DNA of 13,634 bases from Flavobacteriaceae bacterium. Its GTDB lineage: Bacteria > Bacteroidota > Bacteroidia > Flavobacteriales > Flavobacteriaceae. The notes below the pieces were generated by a model. It made no database searches and had not been told where the DNA came from. It saw only the letters and a program-made list of their open reading frames with translations. Numbering within the stretch: position 1 is the first letter of the stretch; each line of letters opens with the position of its first letter. The position numbers and the translations under genes are program-made. The stretch is from contig JAESTG010000255.1 of the NCBI GenBank assembly GCA_016763715.1, positions 1-13,634 of the forward strand. The letters are read 5' to 3'. This document shows, in pieces, positions 1-6,323 of the stretch.

Positions 1-1
1 G

Positions 2-808
2 AATGTGTTTAGTGATATAGAAATTTTAAAGATGGAGAATAACCTTGGCGATATTAATGTTACAAATGCTTCAGGCGATATAGATAATGATGGAGACTTT
101 GATGAAATTCACATATTTGGAGGACGTTCGTTTAGTATTTTTAATGCTGAAACGGGGGTTTTAGTTTACGATAGTGGAAATGATTTTGAAGTAATTACAG
201 CGGCAGATCCAGTTTACGGAGCCATTTTTAATGCAAGTAATAGTAATAACAATCTCAAGAATCGAAGTGACAATAAAGGTCCAGAACCAGAGGGTGTTTG
301 TGTGGTTGAAATTCAGGAAGAGTTCTATGCTTTTATTTTACTTGAACGTATTGGAGGGGTAATGGTATATAATATTACAGATCCTGTAAACCCAGTATTT
401 TTGGAATATGAAAACAATAGAGATGCGACTCCTGGAGGAAATGAAATGGGAGATCTGGGACCAGAAGGTATCATTTATATTGCTCCAGAAAATAATGCAA
501 CCGAGAAGGGCTTGTTGGTTATCTCGAATGAAGTAAGTGGAACTTTAGGGATTTATTCTATCGAGAACGATGTTGTTTTAGGGATAGAGAGGTTTGAGCA
601 ATCGGAAAGTTCCTTTGAAATGATTCCAAACCCAGCAAGTGATATGGTATTCTTTAGCAAACCAGGAACTTATACTTTGTATGATATTGCAGGTCGATAC
701 CTTAAAAAGGTGATTGACGTTGCATATCTGGATATTTCAGAAATGGCGAATGGAACTTTCTTTTTGACAAATTCTAATGGCACAACTCGAAAATTAATCA
801 TCAAGTAA
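2..808 (+). CDS. Choice-of-anchor I family secreted protein with type IX sorting domain, 3' part only
   Basis: This is the C-terminal part of a larger secreted protein; the frame is open to the left edge (base 1 is the last base of a codon), so the GTG at position 5 is an internal Val and not a start. About 268 residues are visible. The motifs GDIDNDGDFDE, FGGRSFSIFNAETG, DNKGPEPEGV and LLVISNEVSGTLGIY are characteristic of the choice-of-anchor I / mesenchyme-specific glycoprotein-like beta-propeller family, whose members are extracellular and of poorly known function. The last 65 or so residues (IPNPASDMVFF, YDIAGRYLKKV, LDISEMANGTFFL, ending TRKLIIK) form a type A C-terminal sorting domain, so the protein should be exported by the type IX system and surface-anchored or released. 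Its signal peptide would lie outside the window. A terminator follows 35 bases after the stop. Family assignment is confident; molecular activity is not known. Confidence 0.85.
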   Translation, partial: NVFSDIEILKMENNLGDINVTNASGDIDNDGDFDEIHIFGGRSFSIFNAETGVLVYDSGNDFEVITAADPVYGAIFNASNSNNNLKNRSDNKGPEPEGVCVVEIQEEFYAFILLERIGGVMVYNITDPVNPVFLEYENNRDATPGGNEMGDLGPEGIIYIAPENNATEKGLLVISNEVSGTLGIYSIENDVVLGIERFEQSESSFEMIPNPASDMVFFSKPGTYTLYDIAGRYLKKVIDVAYLDISEMANGTFFLTNSNGTTRKLIIK

Positions 809-842
809 TTTTTCATAAAGTTTAAATACTTGTTGTGTCTAT

Positions 843-880
843 AATCCGCTGTCCATTTTGGGTAGCGGATTTCTTTTTTC
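843..880 (+). terminator. Rho-independent terminator after the sorting-domain protein
   Basis: AATCCGCT (843-850) and AGCGGATT (864-871) are perfectly complementary over 8 bp with a 13-nt loop, and the right arm runs straight into TTCTTTTTT. It separates the secreted-protein gene from the men cluster. The loop also contains the TTTG that may serve as the -33 element of the menA promoter. Confidence 0.8.
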
Positions 881-891
881 TTGTACTTTTG
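857..891 (+). promoter_or_regulatory. Bacteroidota-type promoter for menA
   Basis: TACTTTTG at 884-891 matches the Bacteroidota -7 consensus TAnnTTTG at every defined base. A TTTG at 857-860 lies 23 nt upstream as a possible -33 element, at the long end of the usual spacing. The menA ATG at 908 begins 16 nt after the -7 element, so the leader would be very short (about 10 nt). The -33 candidate sits in the loop of the preceding terminator. Confidence 0.6.
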
Positions 892-907
892 CGTGAGAAT
901 TTATGCT

Positions 908-1858
908 ATGCAAAAATTAAAAGCTTGGATTGGCGCCGCAAGATTGAGAACACTACCTCTTTCCATTTCTGGAATTATAGTAGGTGCTTCAATGAGTTTA
1001 TCAAGAAACTTTGCGAATCGAGAACTTGCACTAGACGAAGCTTTAGGAATTATAGAACCCCAGTCCACTTGGGAAATGCCATTGTTTTGGTTGGCTATTC
1101 TAACCACAATTGGGTTTCAAGTACTCTCCAATTTTGCGAACGACTACGGAGATGGCGTAAAAGGGACAGATGCTAATAGGAACGGAGAAAAACGAATGGT
1201 AGCTTCTGGGCTTATTTCACCCAAGCAAATGAAACGAGGAATGGTTGTTACGGCAGCAATTACTTTGTTTATTGCAAGTATACTCATATTTACTGCTTTC
1301 GGAAATGAACATTTTATACTTGCTTTTATTTTCTTTAATCTTGCCATTGCCTCAGTAATAGCCGCTATTAAATATACCGTTGGGGATAGTGCTTATGGTT
1401 ATTCAGGTTTTGGGGACTTGTTTGTATTTGTTTTCTTTGGTATTATAGCCGTCTTAGGAACCTATTTCTTATTTACAAAAACTTTAAGTTGGGATTTGGT
1501 ATTACCAGCTGCAAGTATTGGCTTGTTTAGTGCGGCAGTTCTTAATCTTAACAATATGCGAGATATCGAGAACGATACAAGGGTTGGTAAAAACACTTTG
1601 GTTGTAAAACTAGGTGGTTCTCGTGCCAAAATATATCATTATTTTTTGTTGTTCTTTGGAATGATATGTGCCTTGGTATATACAGGGCTCCATTATAATA
1701 CACCATTGCAGTTTATTTATATGATTGTCTTTGTTCCGTTGCTTTTGAACGTTTTCGTAGTGTTGAAAAACAAAGAGCCACAATTATTAGATTCAGAATT
1801 AAAGAAAGTTGCTCTAAGTACTTTTGCGTTTGCCATTCTTTTTGGTTGGTTGCATTAA
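908..1858 (+). CDS. menA: 1,4-dihydroxy-2-naphthoate polyprenyltransferase (MenA)
   Basis: MenA attaches the polyprenyl chain to 1,4-dihydroxy-2-naphthoate in the membrane, giving demethylmenaquinone. The 316-residue protein has the two Asp-rich motifs of UbiA-superfamily prenyltransferases: NDYGDGVKGTD at about residues 78-88, and NNMRDIENDTRVGK at about 215-228, which bind the Mg-diphosphate of the prenyl donor. The rest is mostly hydrophobic helices (for example around 110-160, 170-215 and 240-290), and the length is normal for the family. The frame extends upstream to a TTG at 881, but that codon lies before the end of the putative -7 promoter element, so the ATG at 908 is preferred; another ATG at 903 is out of frame. 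It is the first gene of a same-strand run containing menC and menE, which supports the menaquinone role over other UbiA members. Confidence 0.92.
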   Translation: MQKLKAWIGAARLRTLPLSISGIIVGASMSLSRNFANRELALDEALGIIEPQSTWEMPLFWLAILTTIGFQVLSNFANDYGDGVKGTDANRNGEKRMVASGLISPKQMKRGMVVTAAITLFIASILIFTAFGNEHFILAFIFFNLAIASVIAAIKYTVGDSAYGYSGFGDLFVFVFFGIIAVLGTYFLFTKTLSWDLVLPAASIGLFSAAVLNLNNMRDIENDTRVGKNTLVVKLGGSRAKIYHYFLLFFGMICALVYTGLHYNTPLQFIYMIVFVPLLLNVFVVLKNKEPQLLDSELKKVALSTFAFAILFGWLH

Positions 1859-1965
1859 GATAAAATCGGAGCTTCACTTTGTTTTCATTGTCATTTAAAT
1901 CAATTAATTTTATGGAAACGATTTTGTCTTTTCTGAAGTCAATGAATTCATAATAAATACGTCAC

Positions 1966-2646
1966 ATGAATATAACCTTTTACGGTCAAAATAGTTTGCA
2001 TATTGAAGTTTCTGGCAAACATATTATAGTAGACCCCTTTATTTCTGGCAATCCGTTGTCTAGAGATACAGTAGATATTAAAACCCTAAAAGCTGATTAT
2101 ATTTTACTCACTCATGCGCATCAGGATCATGTGTTGGATGCGGAAGCCATTGCAAAACACACTGGTGCAACGATAGTTTCGAATTATGAGATTGCAATGC
2201 ATTATGAAAATATGGGAATTCAAGTTCACCCAATGAACCATGGTGGAAGTTGGCAATTCGATTTTGGTCGGGTAAAATACGTAAATGCTATCCACACCAG
2301 TTCTTTTGCCGATGGAACAAATGGTGGTTCCCCTGGAGGATTTGTAATTGAAGGTGAGCATAAAAACATTTATATCGCTGGAGATACAGCACTTACCATG
2401 GATATGAAGCTTATTCCAATGCGTACAAAACTCGATTTGGCTATACTACCCATTGGAGATAATTTCACTATGGGCATTGAAGATGCTATTTTGGCTAGTG
2501 ACTTTGTGGAGTGCGACAAAATTTTAGGAGTGCATTACGATACTTTCAGCTATATTAAAATTGATAAAGACTTGGCTAAGAAGAAATTTTATGATGCAGG
2601 TAAGGATCTTATTCTTTTAGAAATAGGGGCATCCATCGAATTGTAA
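1966..2646 (+). CDS. UPF0173-type metal-dependent hydrolase, metallo-beta-lactamase fold
   Basis: A 226-residue soluble protein with the full metal-ligand set of the metallo-beta-lactamase fold: THAHQDH with ligands H50, H52, D54 and H55, then H110 (NAIHTSSF), D140 (IAGDTAL) and H190 (GVHYDTF). The N-terminal FYGQNSLHIE and VDPFISGNP segments are typical of the UPF0173 / UlaG-like branch, which is probably dinuclear and lacks an assigned physiological substrate in most bacteria. There is no signal peptide, so it is cytoplasmic. It sits 107 bases after menA and 13 bases before menC, probably cotranscribed with menC. A role in menaquinone synthesis is only suggested by position; no step of the classical pathway needs a hydrolase of this fold, and a housekeeping or thioesterase-like activity is equally possible. 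Confidence 0.88.
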   Translation: MNITFYGQNSLHIEVSGKHIIVDPFISGNPLSRDTVDIKTLKADYILLTHAHQDHVLDAEAIAKHTGATIVSNYEIAMHYENMGIQVHPMNHGGSWQFDFGRVKYVNAIHTSSFADGTNGGSPGGFVIEGEHKNIYIAGDTALTMDMKLIPMRTKLDLAILPIGDNFTMGIEDAILASDFVECDKILGVHYDTFSYIKIDKDLAKKKFYDAGKDLILLEIGASIEL

Positions 2647-2659
2647 TATTCCATAACGC

Positions 2660-3727
2660 ATGCTCAAAGCTTCCTTCAAAAAGTATATTTTAGAATTCAA
2701 ATTACCGGCTGGAACTTCCCGTGGCATATTGAAAACAAAGGAAGCTTGGTTTATTCTACTTCATAACAATGGCAAGTTTGGGATTGGAGAATGTGGAATG
2801 TTGAGAGGTCTTAGTATTGACGACTGCCCAGATTACGAATCAAAATTACAATGGGTTTGTGACAACATTAGTTTGGGGTTAGAGAATTTGTATAATGAAG
2901 TAGTTGAATTTCCTTCCATTCAAATGGGTTTAGAGACTGCTTTTAAATCTTTGGTGGCAGAGAATCCATTTCAAATCTTTCCATCATCGTTTTCCAAAGG
3001 GGAAGCAAGCATTCCTATCAATGGGTTGGTTTGGATGGGGGATAAGGCGTTCATGAAGAAACAGATTTATGAAAAGCTTAAAATGGGTTTTCGATGCATC
3101 AAAATGAAAATTGGTTCCATCGATTTCAAAACAGAATTGGAACTTTTACATTCTCTTCGGAAGGAATTCTCGCCAGACGATATTGAATTACGTGTCGATG
3201 CCAATGGTGCCTTCGCTGTAGAAGATGCAATGGAGAAATTAAAATGGCTCTCAGAACTTCAATTGCATTCTATTGAACAGCCTATTGCGAAAGGGCAGTG
3301 GGTACAAATGGCTCGATTGTGTGAACAAACTCCTTTACCTATTGCCCTCGATGAGGAATTGATAGGTATATTTAATTCCGAAGAAAAAGTAAGATTAGTT
3401 GAAACGGTGAAACCTCAATTTATTATTCTGAAACCTAGCTTTATTGGAGGCTTTAAAGGTAGTGATGACTGGGCTTCAATTGCAGATGCTCATGGTGTGG
3501 GTTGGTGGGTCACTTCGGCCTTGGAAAGTAATGTGGGATTAAACGCTATTTCACAATATACCTTCACAAAAAACAGTAAATTGCCACAAGTATTGGGAAC
3601 TGGCAGTTTATTCACAAACAATATTGATTCTCCTCTTAAAGTGCGTAATGGAAGCATTGAATACGATACTAATGTACCCTGGAATATGGATCTATTGAAT
3701 TTTAATAATATAACGGGATGTTTATAA
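2660..3727 (+). CDS. menC: o-Succinylbenzoate synthase (MenC), enolase superfamily
   Basis: MenC dehydrates SHCHC to o-succinylbenzoate in the cytoplasm, the step before MenE. The 355-residue protein shows the enolase-superfamily active site in order: KMK at 148-150 (K148 and the catalytic K150), metal ligands D180 (RVDANGAF), E206 (HSIEQP) and D231 (ALDEEL), and the opposing catalytic base K258 (IILKPSFIGG). The N-terminal capping domain (GTSRGILKTKEAW, FGIGECGMLRG) is also of the family type. Dipeptide epimerases share this scaffold, but the flanking menA and menE favour MenC. It starts 13 bases after the hydrolase stop, and its last 10 bases overlap the start of the next gene, suggesting translational coupling. 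Confidence 0.9.
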   Translation: MLKASFKKYILEFKLPAGTSRGILKTKEAWFILLHNNGKFGIGECGMLRGLSIDDCPDYESKLQWVCDNISLGLENLYNEVVEFPSIQMGLETAFKSLVAENPFQIFPSSFSKGEASIPINGLVWMGDKAFMKKQIYEKLKMGFRCIKMKIGSIDFKTELELLHSLRKEFSPDDIELRVDANGAFAVEDAMEKLKWLSELQLHSIEQPIAKGQWVQMARLCEQTPLPIALDEELIGIFNSEEKVRLVETVKPQFIILKPSFIGGFKGSDDWASIADAHGVGWWVTSALESNVGLNAISQYTFTKNSKLPQVLGTGSLFTNNIDSPLKVRNGSIEYDTNVPWNMDLLNFNNITGCL

Positions 3728-4875
3728 GACTTGCATATAATTATCTGCACGACAGCTGGAGATATCTAGTTGGCTTTGTTGTCATTTTTATCATTTGGCA
3801 ATTGGGTTCTCTCCCTTTTGTTTTGGTAGCTATGCTAAAAATATTTGCCGATGGAGGTGATATTAGTTCCTTGGAGGATCCCAATATTGTAATGACAATT
3901 CTAGATTCAAATCTGACTTTATTTTTAATGTTGTTGTCTTTTGTAATTGGCTTATTAGGGCTAATTTTTTGGATAAAAAAAGTTCATAAACAACCCATGC
4001 TCAGTGTTACAACAACCCGAAAGAAAGTGGATTGGGGTCGTTTTGGTTTTGGTTTTGGATTGATAGCCATTGTAACTGTAGTGCTTACTACACTAGATTA
4101 TTATGGAAATCCAGATGCTTATATCTTACAGTTTGAGACAGGCCCTTTTATAGTGTTGGCGATTATTGCCATACTTTTAGTACCGTTGCAAACCAGTTTT
4201 GAAGAATACTTGTTTAGAGGGTATTTAATGCAAGGAATTGGAGTGTCAACTCACAATCAAAAGTTCCCTTTTTTCTTGATTTATTGTATTCTGTTATTTT
4301 CTGCTTATGGATATATTGTAAGTAACCTTGAACTACCTGTTTTTTTAAATATAACAATTCTATTGGCAGGCTTTGGGTTGCTTTTTTTATTGTTGACTTC
4401 CAGTGCTTTGGACAGTCTAATTGTGAACCCTGTTTATTCTAAGTTTCATAAATTCTTAATGAGTAATTTCGTTCCATTATTTATCACTTCTACAATATTT
4501 GGTGGCTTGCATTTTTTTAATCCTGAAGTGGATAAACTAGGTCCTATTATAATGGTCTATTATATTGGAACTGGGTTCTTTTTAGGAATCATTACTCTTA
4601 TGGATGAAGGAATGGAGTTGGCTCTTGGGTTTCATGCTGGAAACAATTTGGTAGCTGCTTTGTTAGTAACGGCAGATTGGACCGCGTTTCAAACCAATTC
4701 TATTTTAAAGGATATTTCTGAACCTGTGGCAGGAGTTGATGTGTTAATCCCCGTGTTGATTGTGTACCCTATACTTTTAGGAATCATGGCATGGCGCTAT
4801 AAATGGACGAACTGGAAAGAGAAGCTTTTTGGGAAAATTGAACCACCTGCGGAAGAAGTTCCCATCATCGAATAA
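3718..4875 (+). CDS. CPBP-family intramembrane glutamic protease (CAAX/Rce1-like)
   Basis: A 385-residue polytopic membrane protein with the three conserved motifs of the CPBP / ABI family: FEEYLFRG at 161-168 (E162, E163, R167), FGGLHF at 261-266 (H265), and HAGNN at 306-310 (H306, N310). These residues form the catalytic site of the Rce1 fold. Hydrophobic segments lie around 17-40, 65-85, 108-124, 143-157, 185-201, 208-228, 251-261, 276-294 and 341-358. Between the first two motifs there is a long hydrophobic insertion (about 183-230, probably two extra helices). The C-terminal tail is short and charged, ending in an acidic Pro-containing stretch. The ATG overlaps the end of menC by 10 bases, so translation is probably coupled. 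The substrate is unknown; a direct role in menaquinone synthesis is not established. Confidence 0.87.
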   Translation: MFIRLAYNYLHDSWRYLVGFVVIFIIWQLGSLPFVLVAMLKIFADGGDISSLEDPNIVMTILDSNLTLFLMLLSFVIGLLGLIFWIKKVHKQPMLSVTTTRKKVDWGRFGFGFGLIAIVTVVLTTLDYYGNPDAYILQFETGPFIVLAIIAILLVPLQTSFEEYLFRGYLMQGIGVSTHNQKFPFFLIYCILLFSAYGYIVSNLELPVFLNITILLAGFGLLFLLLTSSALDSLIVNPVYSKFHKFLMSNFVPLFITSTIFGGLHFFNPEVDKLGPIIMVYYIGTGFFLGIITLMDEGMELALGFHAGNNLVAALLVTADWTAFQTNSILKDISEPVAGVDVLIPVLIVYPILLGIMAWRYKWTNWKEKLFGKIEPPAEEVPIIE

Positions 4876-4890
4876 AAACATTCGAGTATT

Positions 4891-5976
4891 TTGAAACCAA
4901 CCTCACCTCACATACATCCAAAATTTAAGCTCAATGGGCTTTCGTATCCTTCAGCAGAAGAATTGCTCAACTTTGCGGATGGTCTCATCGAACAAGGGGA
5001 TGACTATGAAGTGAGCATGGCTAGCTTTTCAGAAGAGTGGTTGAGCTTTGATGATACGGTGGTTGTGAAAACCTCTGGTGCGACAGGAACACCCAAAGAG
5101 ATTGTAATTTTCAAAGAGTTAATGATTAATAGCGCTAAAGCTACGGGTGCTTACTTTAAGACAGGTGAAGGAACGAAAGCCTTACTCTGCTTGTCCTCCG
5201 ATTTTATAGCTGGAAAAATGATGCTAGTACGGGCTATGGTCTTAGGTTGGGATTTACATGTGGTCGCCCCAGAGAAGAATGCACTCACCGAATATGATAA
5301 CTCTTACGATTTTGTAGCAATGGTACCTTATCAATTACACCATTCCATCGATGCCTTGGATAAGGTGAAAAAATTAATAATTGGAGGTGGTAGTATTTCT
5401 GCTGAATTGGAAGCAAAATTACAAGATAAGCAAACCGAAGTTTTCGCAACTTACGGTATGACGGAAACCATTACTCATGTTGCGGTAAGACGCATTAACG
5501 GTTTTGCCAAATCTGAAGTTTTTTCAGCGTTGCCCAATGTGAAATTCTCGATGGACGAAAGAGGGTGTCTAGTTATCGATGCACCTAGCGTCAGTTTGGA
5601 GCGTGTGATAACCAATGATTTGATTGAACTATACTCTTCACTTTCATTTATTTGGTTGGGTCGTCATGATAATATTATCAATAGTGGTGGAATTAAAATT
5701 AGACCCGAAGAATTGGAGGCCAAGTTGTCTGCACATTTAAAGGTTCCTTTTATTATAGCTTCGGAAAAGGATGTCGAATTGGGTGAGCGTGTTATTCTTG
5801 TATTGGAATGCCCAACGGGAGATGAACCTCAAGACTACTCTGCTGCACTTTCAGCTTTGCACTCCTTTGAGCGACCTAAAAAAATATATACACTTTCGCA
5901 GTTTACTTATACAGAAACTGGTAAAATTAAGCGTGGTGATGTACTTCAGGTTTTAGATCGGTATAAAAAAATATAG
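4891..5976 (+). CDS. menE: o-Succinylbenzoate-CoA ligase (MenE), AMP-binding family
   Basis: MenE activates o-succinylbenzoate with ATP and CoA to OSB-CoA. The adenylate-forming core motifs are present: P-loop TSGATGTPK at 61-69, YGMTET at 188-193, GRHDNIINSGGIKIRPEELE from 257, and the hinge/C-domain ETGKIKR at 342-348 with the expected catalytic Lys at 345. At 361 residues it is about 90 shorter than the E. coli enzyme, mostly because the N-terminal part before the P-loop is only about 60 residues; compact forms like this occur in Bacteroidota. The frame is closed by a stop at 4873-4875 (the CPBP gene's own stop) and contains no ATG until Met43, so initiation is inferred at TTG 4891; an ATT directly before it is a less likely alternative. 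It is the last recognised gene of the men cluster here. Confidence 0.88.
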   Translation: MKPTSPHIHPKFKLNGLSYPSAEELLNFADGLIEQGDDYEVSMASFSEEWLSFDDTVVVKTSGATGTPKEIVIFKELMINSAKATGAYFKTGEGTKALLCLSSDFIAGKMMLVRAMVLGWDLHVVAPEKNALTEYDNSYDFVAMVPYQLHHSIDALDKVKKLIIGGGSISAELEAKLQDKQTEVFATYGMTETITHVAVRRINGFAKSEVFSALPNVKFSMDERGCLVIDAPSVSLERVITNDLIELYSSLSFIWLGRHDNIINSGGIKIRPEELEAKLSAHLKVPFIIASEKDVELGERVILVLECPTGDEPQDYSAALSALHSFERPKKIYTLSQFTYTETGKIKRGDVLQVLDRYKKI

Positions 5977-5986
5977 CCTTCTCAAA

Positions 5987-6070
5987 ATGGAAGAACCTTC
6001 GCTAAAGTGGTTATTCAGTAAATTATTTCCCTCATTCAAATACAGACTTCCCTCAATGGCTGTTTTATAG
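5987..6070 (+). CDS. Possible 27-residue microprotein after menE
   Basis: An ATG-initiated frame of 27 codons begins 10 bases after the menE stop and ends with TAG. The peptide (MEEPSLKWLFSKLFPSFKYR then LPSMAVL) would be basic and amphipathic/hydrophobic, the kind that can associate with membranes. I recognise no family, and a frame this short is expected by chance. The position directly behind a gene makes it worth listing, with low certainty. The rest of the 143-base gap up to 6120 holds no convincing terminator or promoter. Confidence 0.15.
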   Translation: MEEPSLKWLFSKLFPSFKYRLPSMAVL

Positions 6071-6119
6071 CTGAATATGGTAACCTAGTTTTACTTTAGA
6101 AACTATAATCCATAACACT

Positions 6120-6323
6120 ATGAAAGCAGTATTTTTACTTTTAGGGGCGGCATTAAGTAGCTTGTCGTTGCTAGCACAGGATGTTCCACTTATCAAAGTG
6201 GGCGAAACGGAATTAGGTGTATCAAAGTTATATGTTGATGTAGTCGTGGTTGGCAATAGGATGACCACTACCTACGATATGTATTTTTACAATCCCTCAG
6301 GACAAGTACTAGAAGGGGAATAA
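6120..6323 (+). CDS. N-terminal fragment of the VIT-vWA-plug-DUF2135 protein: signal peptide and first half of VIT domain
   Basis: This frame starts with a clear Sec signal peptide (MKAVFLLLGAALSSLSLLAQ, probable cleavage after the Ala near residue 19) and continues with the first strands of a VIT (vault protein inter-alpha-trypsin) domain: ETELGVSKLYVDVVVVGNRMTTTYDMYFYNPSGQVLEGE. It then hits TAA at 6321-6323. The VIT domain resumes without losing a residue in the -1 frame (ISFPLGEKQDVSRFALDVNG), so the 67 residues are the front end of the following large frame and not an independent small protein. Translated alone it would give a short exported peptide of no obvious use. Confidence 0.8.
   Translation: MKAVFLLLGAALSSLSLLAQDVPLIKVGETELGVSKLYVDVVVVGNRMTTTYDMYFYNPSGQVLEGE
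6315..6323 (+). other. Apparent one-base frameshift junction inside the VIT domain
   Basis: The 0 frame reads GAA GGG GAA TAA, while the continuation reads ATA AGT TTT CCT from 6320. Adding one base (a G to the four-G run 6315-6318, or an A after 6319-6320) joins the two frames as VLEGEISFPLGE or VLEGGISFPLGE, the expected VIT sequence. A ribosome slipping back one base on the GAA codon would give the same product, but GGGGAA is not a classic slippery heptamer. A sequencing error in the homopolymer, or a true recent mutation, is the simpler reading. Confidence 0.75.

Noticed and set aside
5..7. GTG at position 5 as the start of the first gene
   Set aside because: The frame is open to the edge and the protein begins in mid-domain; the N-terminal part and signal peptide must lie to the left.
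881..907. Upstream TTG start for menA adding nine residues
   Set aside because: It would begin before the end of the -7 promoter element, and the ATG at 908 gives a normal MenA N-terminus.
835..1176. 113-residue frame overlapping the start of menA
   Set aside because: It is in another frame of a well-supported gene, starts inside the terminator, and its translation has no protein-like character.
1859..1965. Promoter for the UPF0173 hydrolase in the 107-base gap after menA
   Set aside because: No TAnnTTTG element with a suitably spaced TTTG could be found, so read-through from menA is as likely.
6309..6323. Classic -1 programmed frameshift site
   Set aside because: The 0-frame sequence A GGG GAA does not fit X XXY YYZ and no clear downstream stem-loop was identified by eye, so recoding is kept only as a minor possibility.
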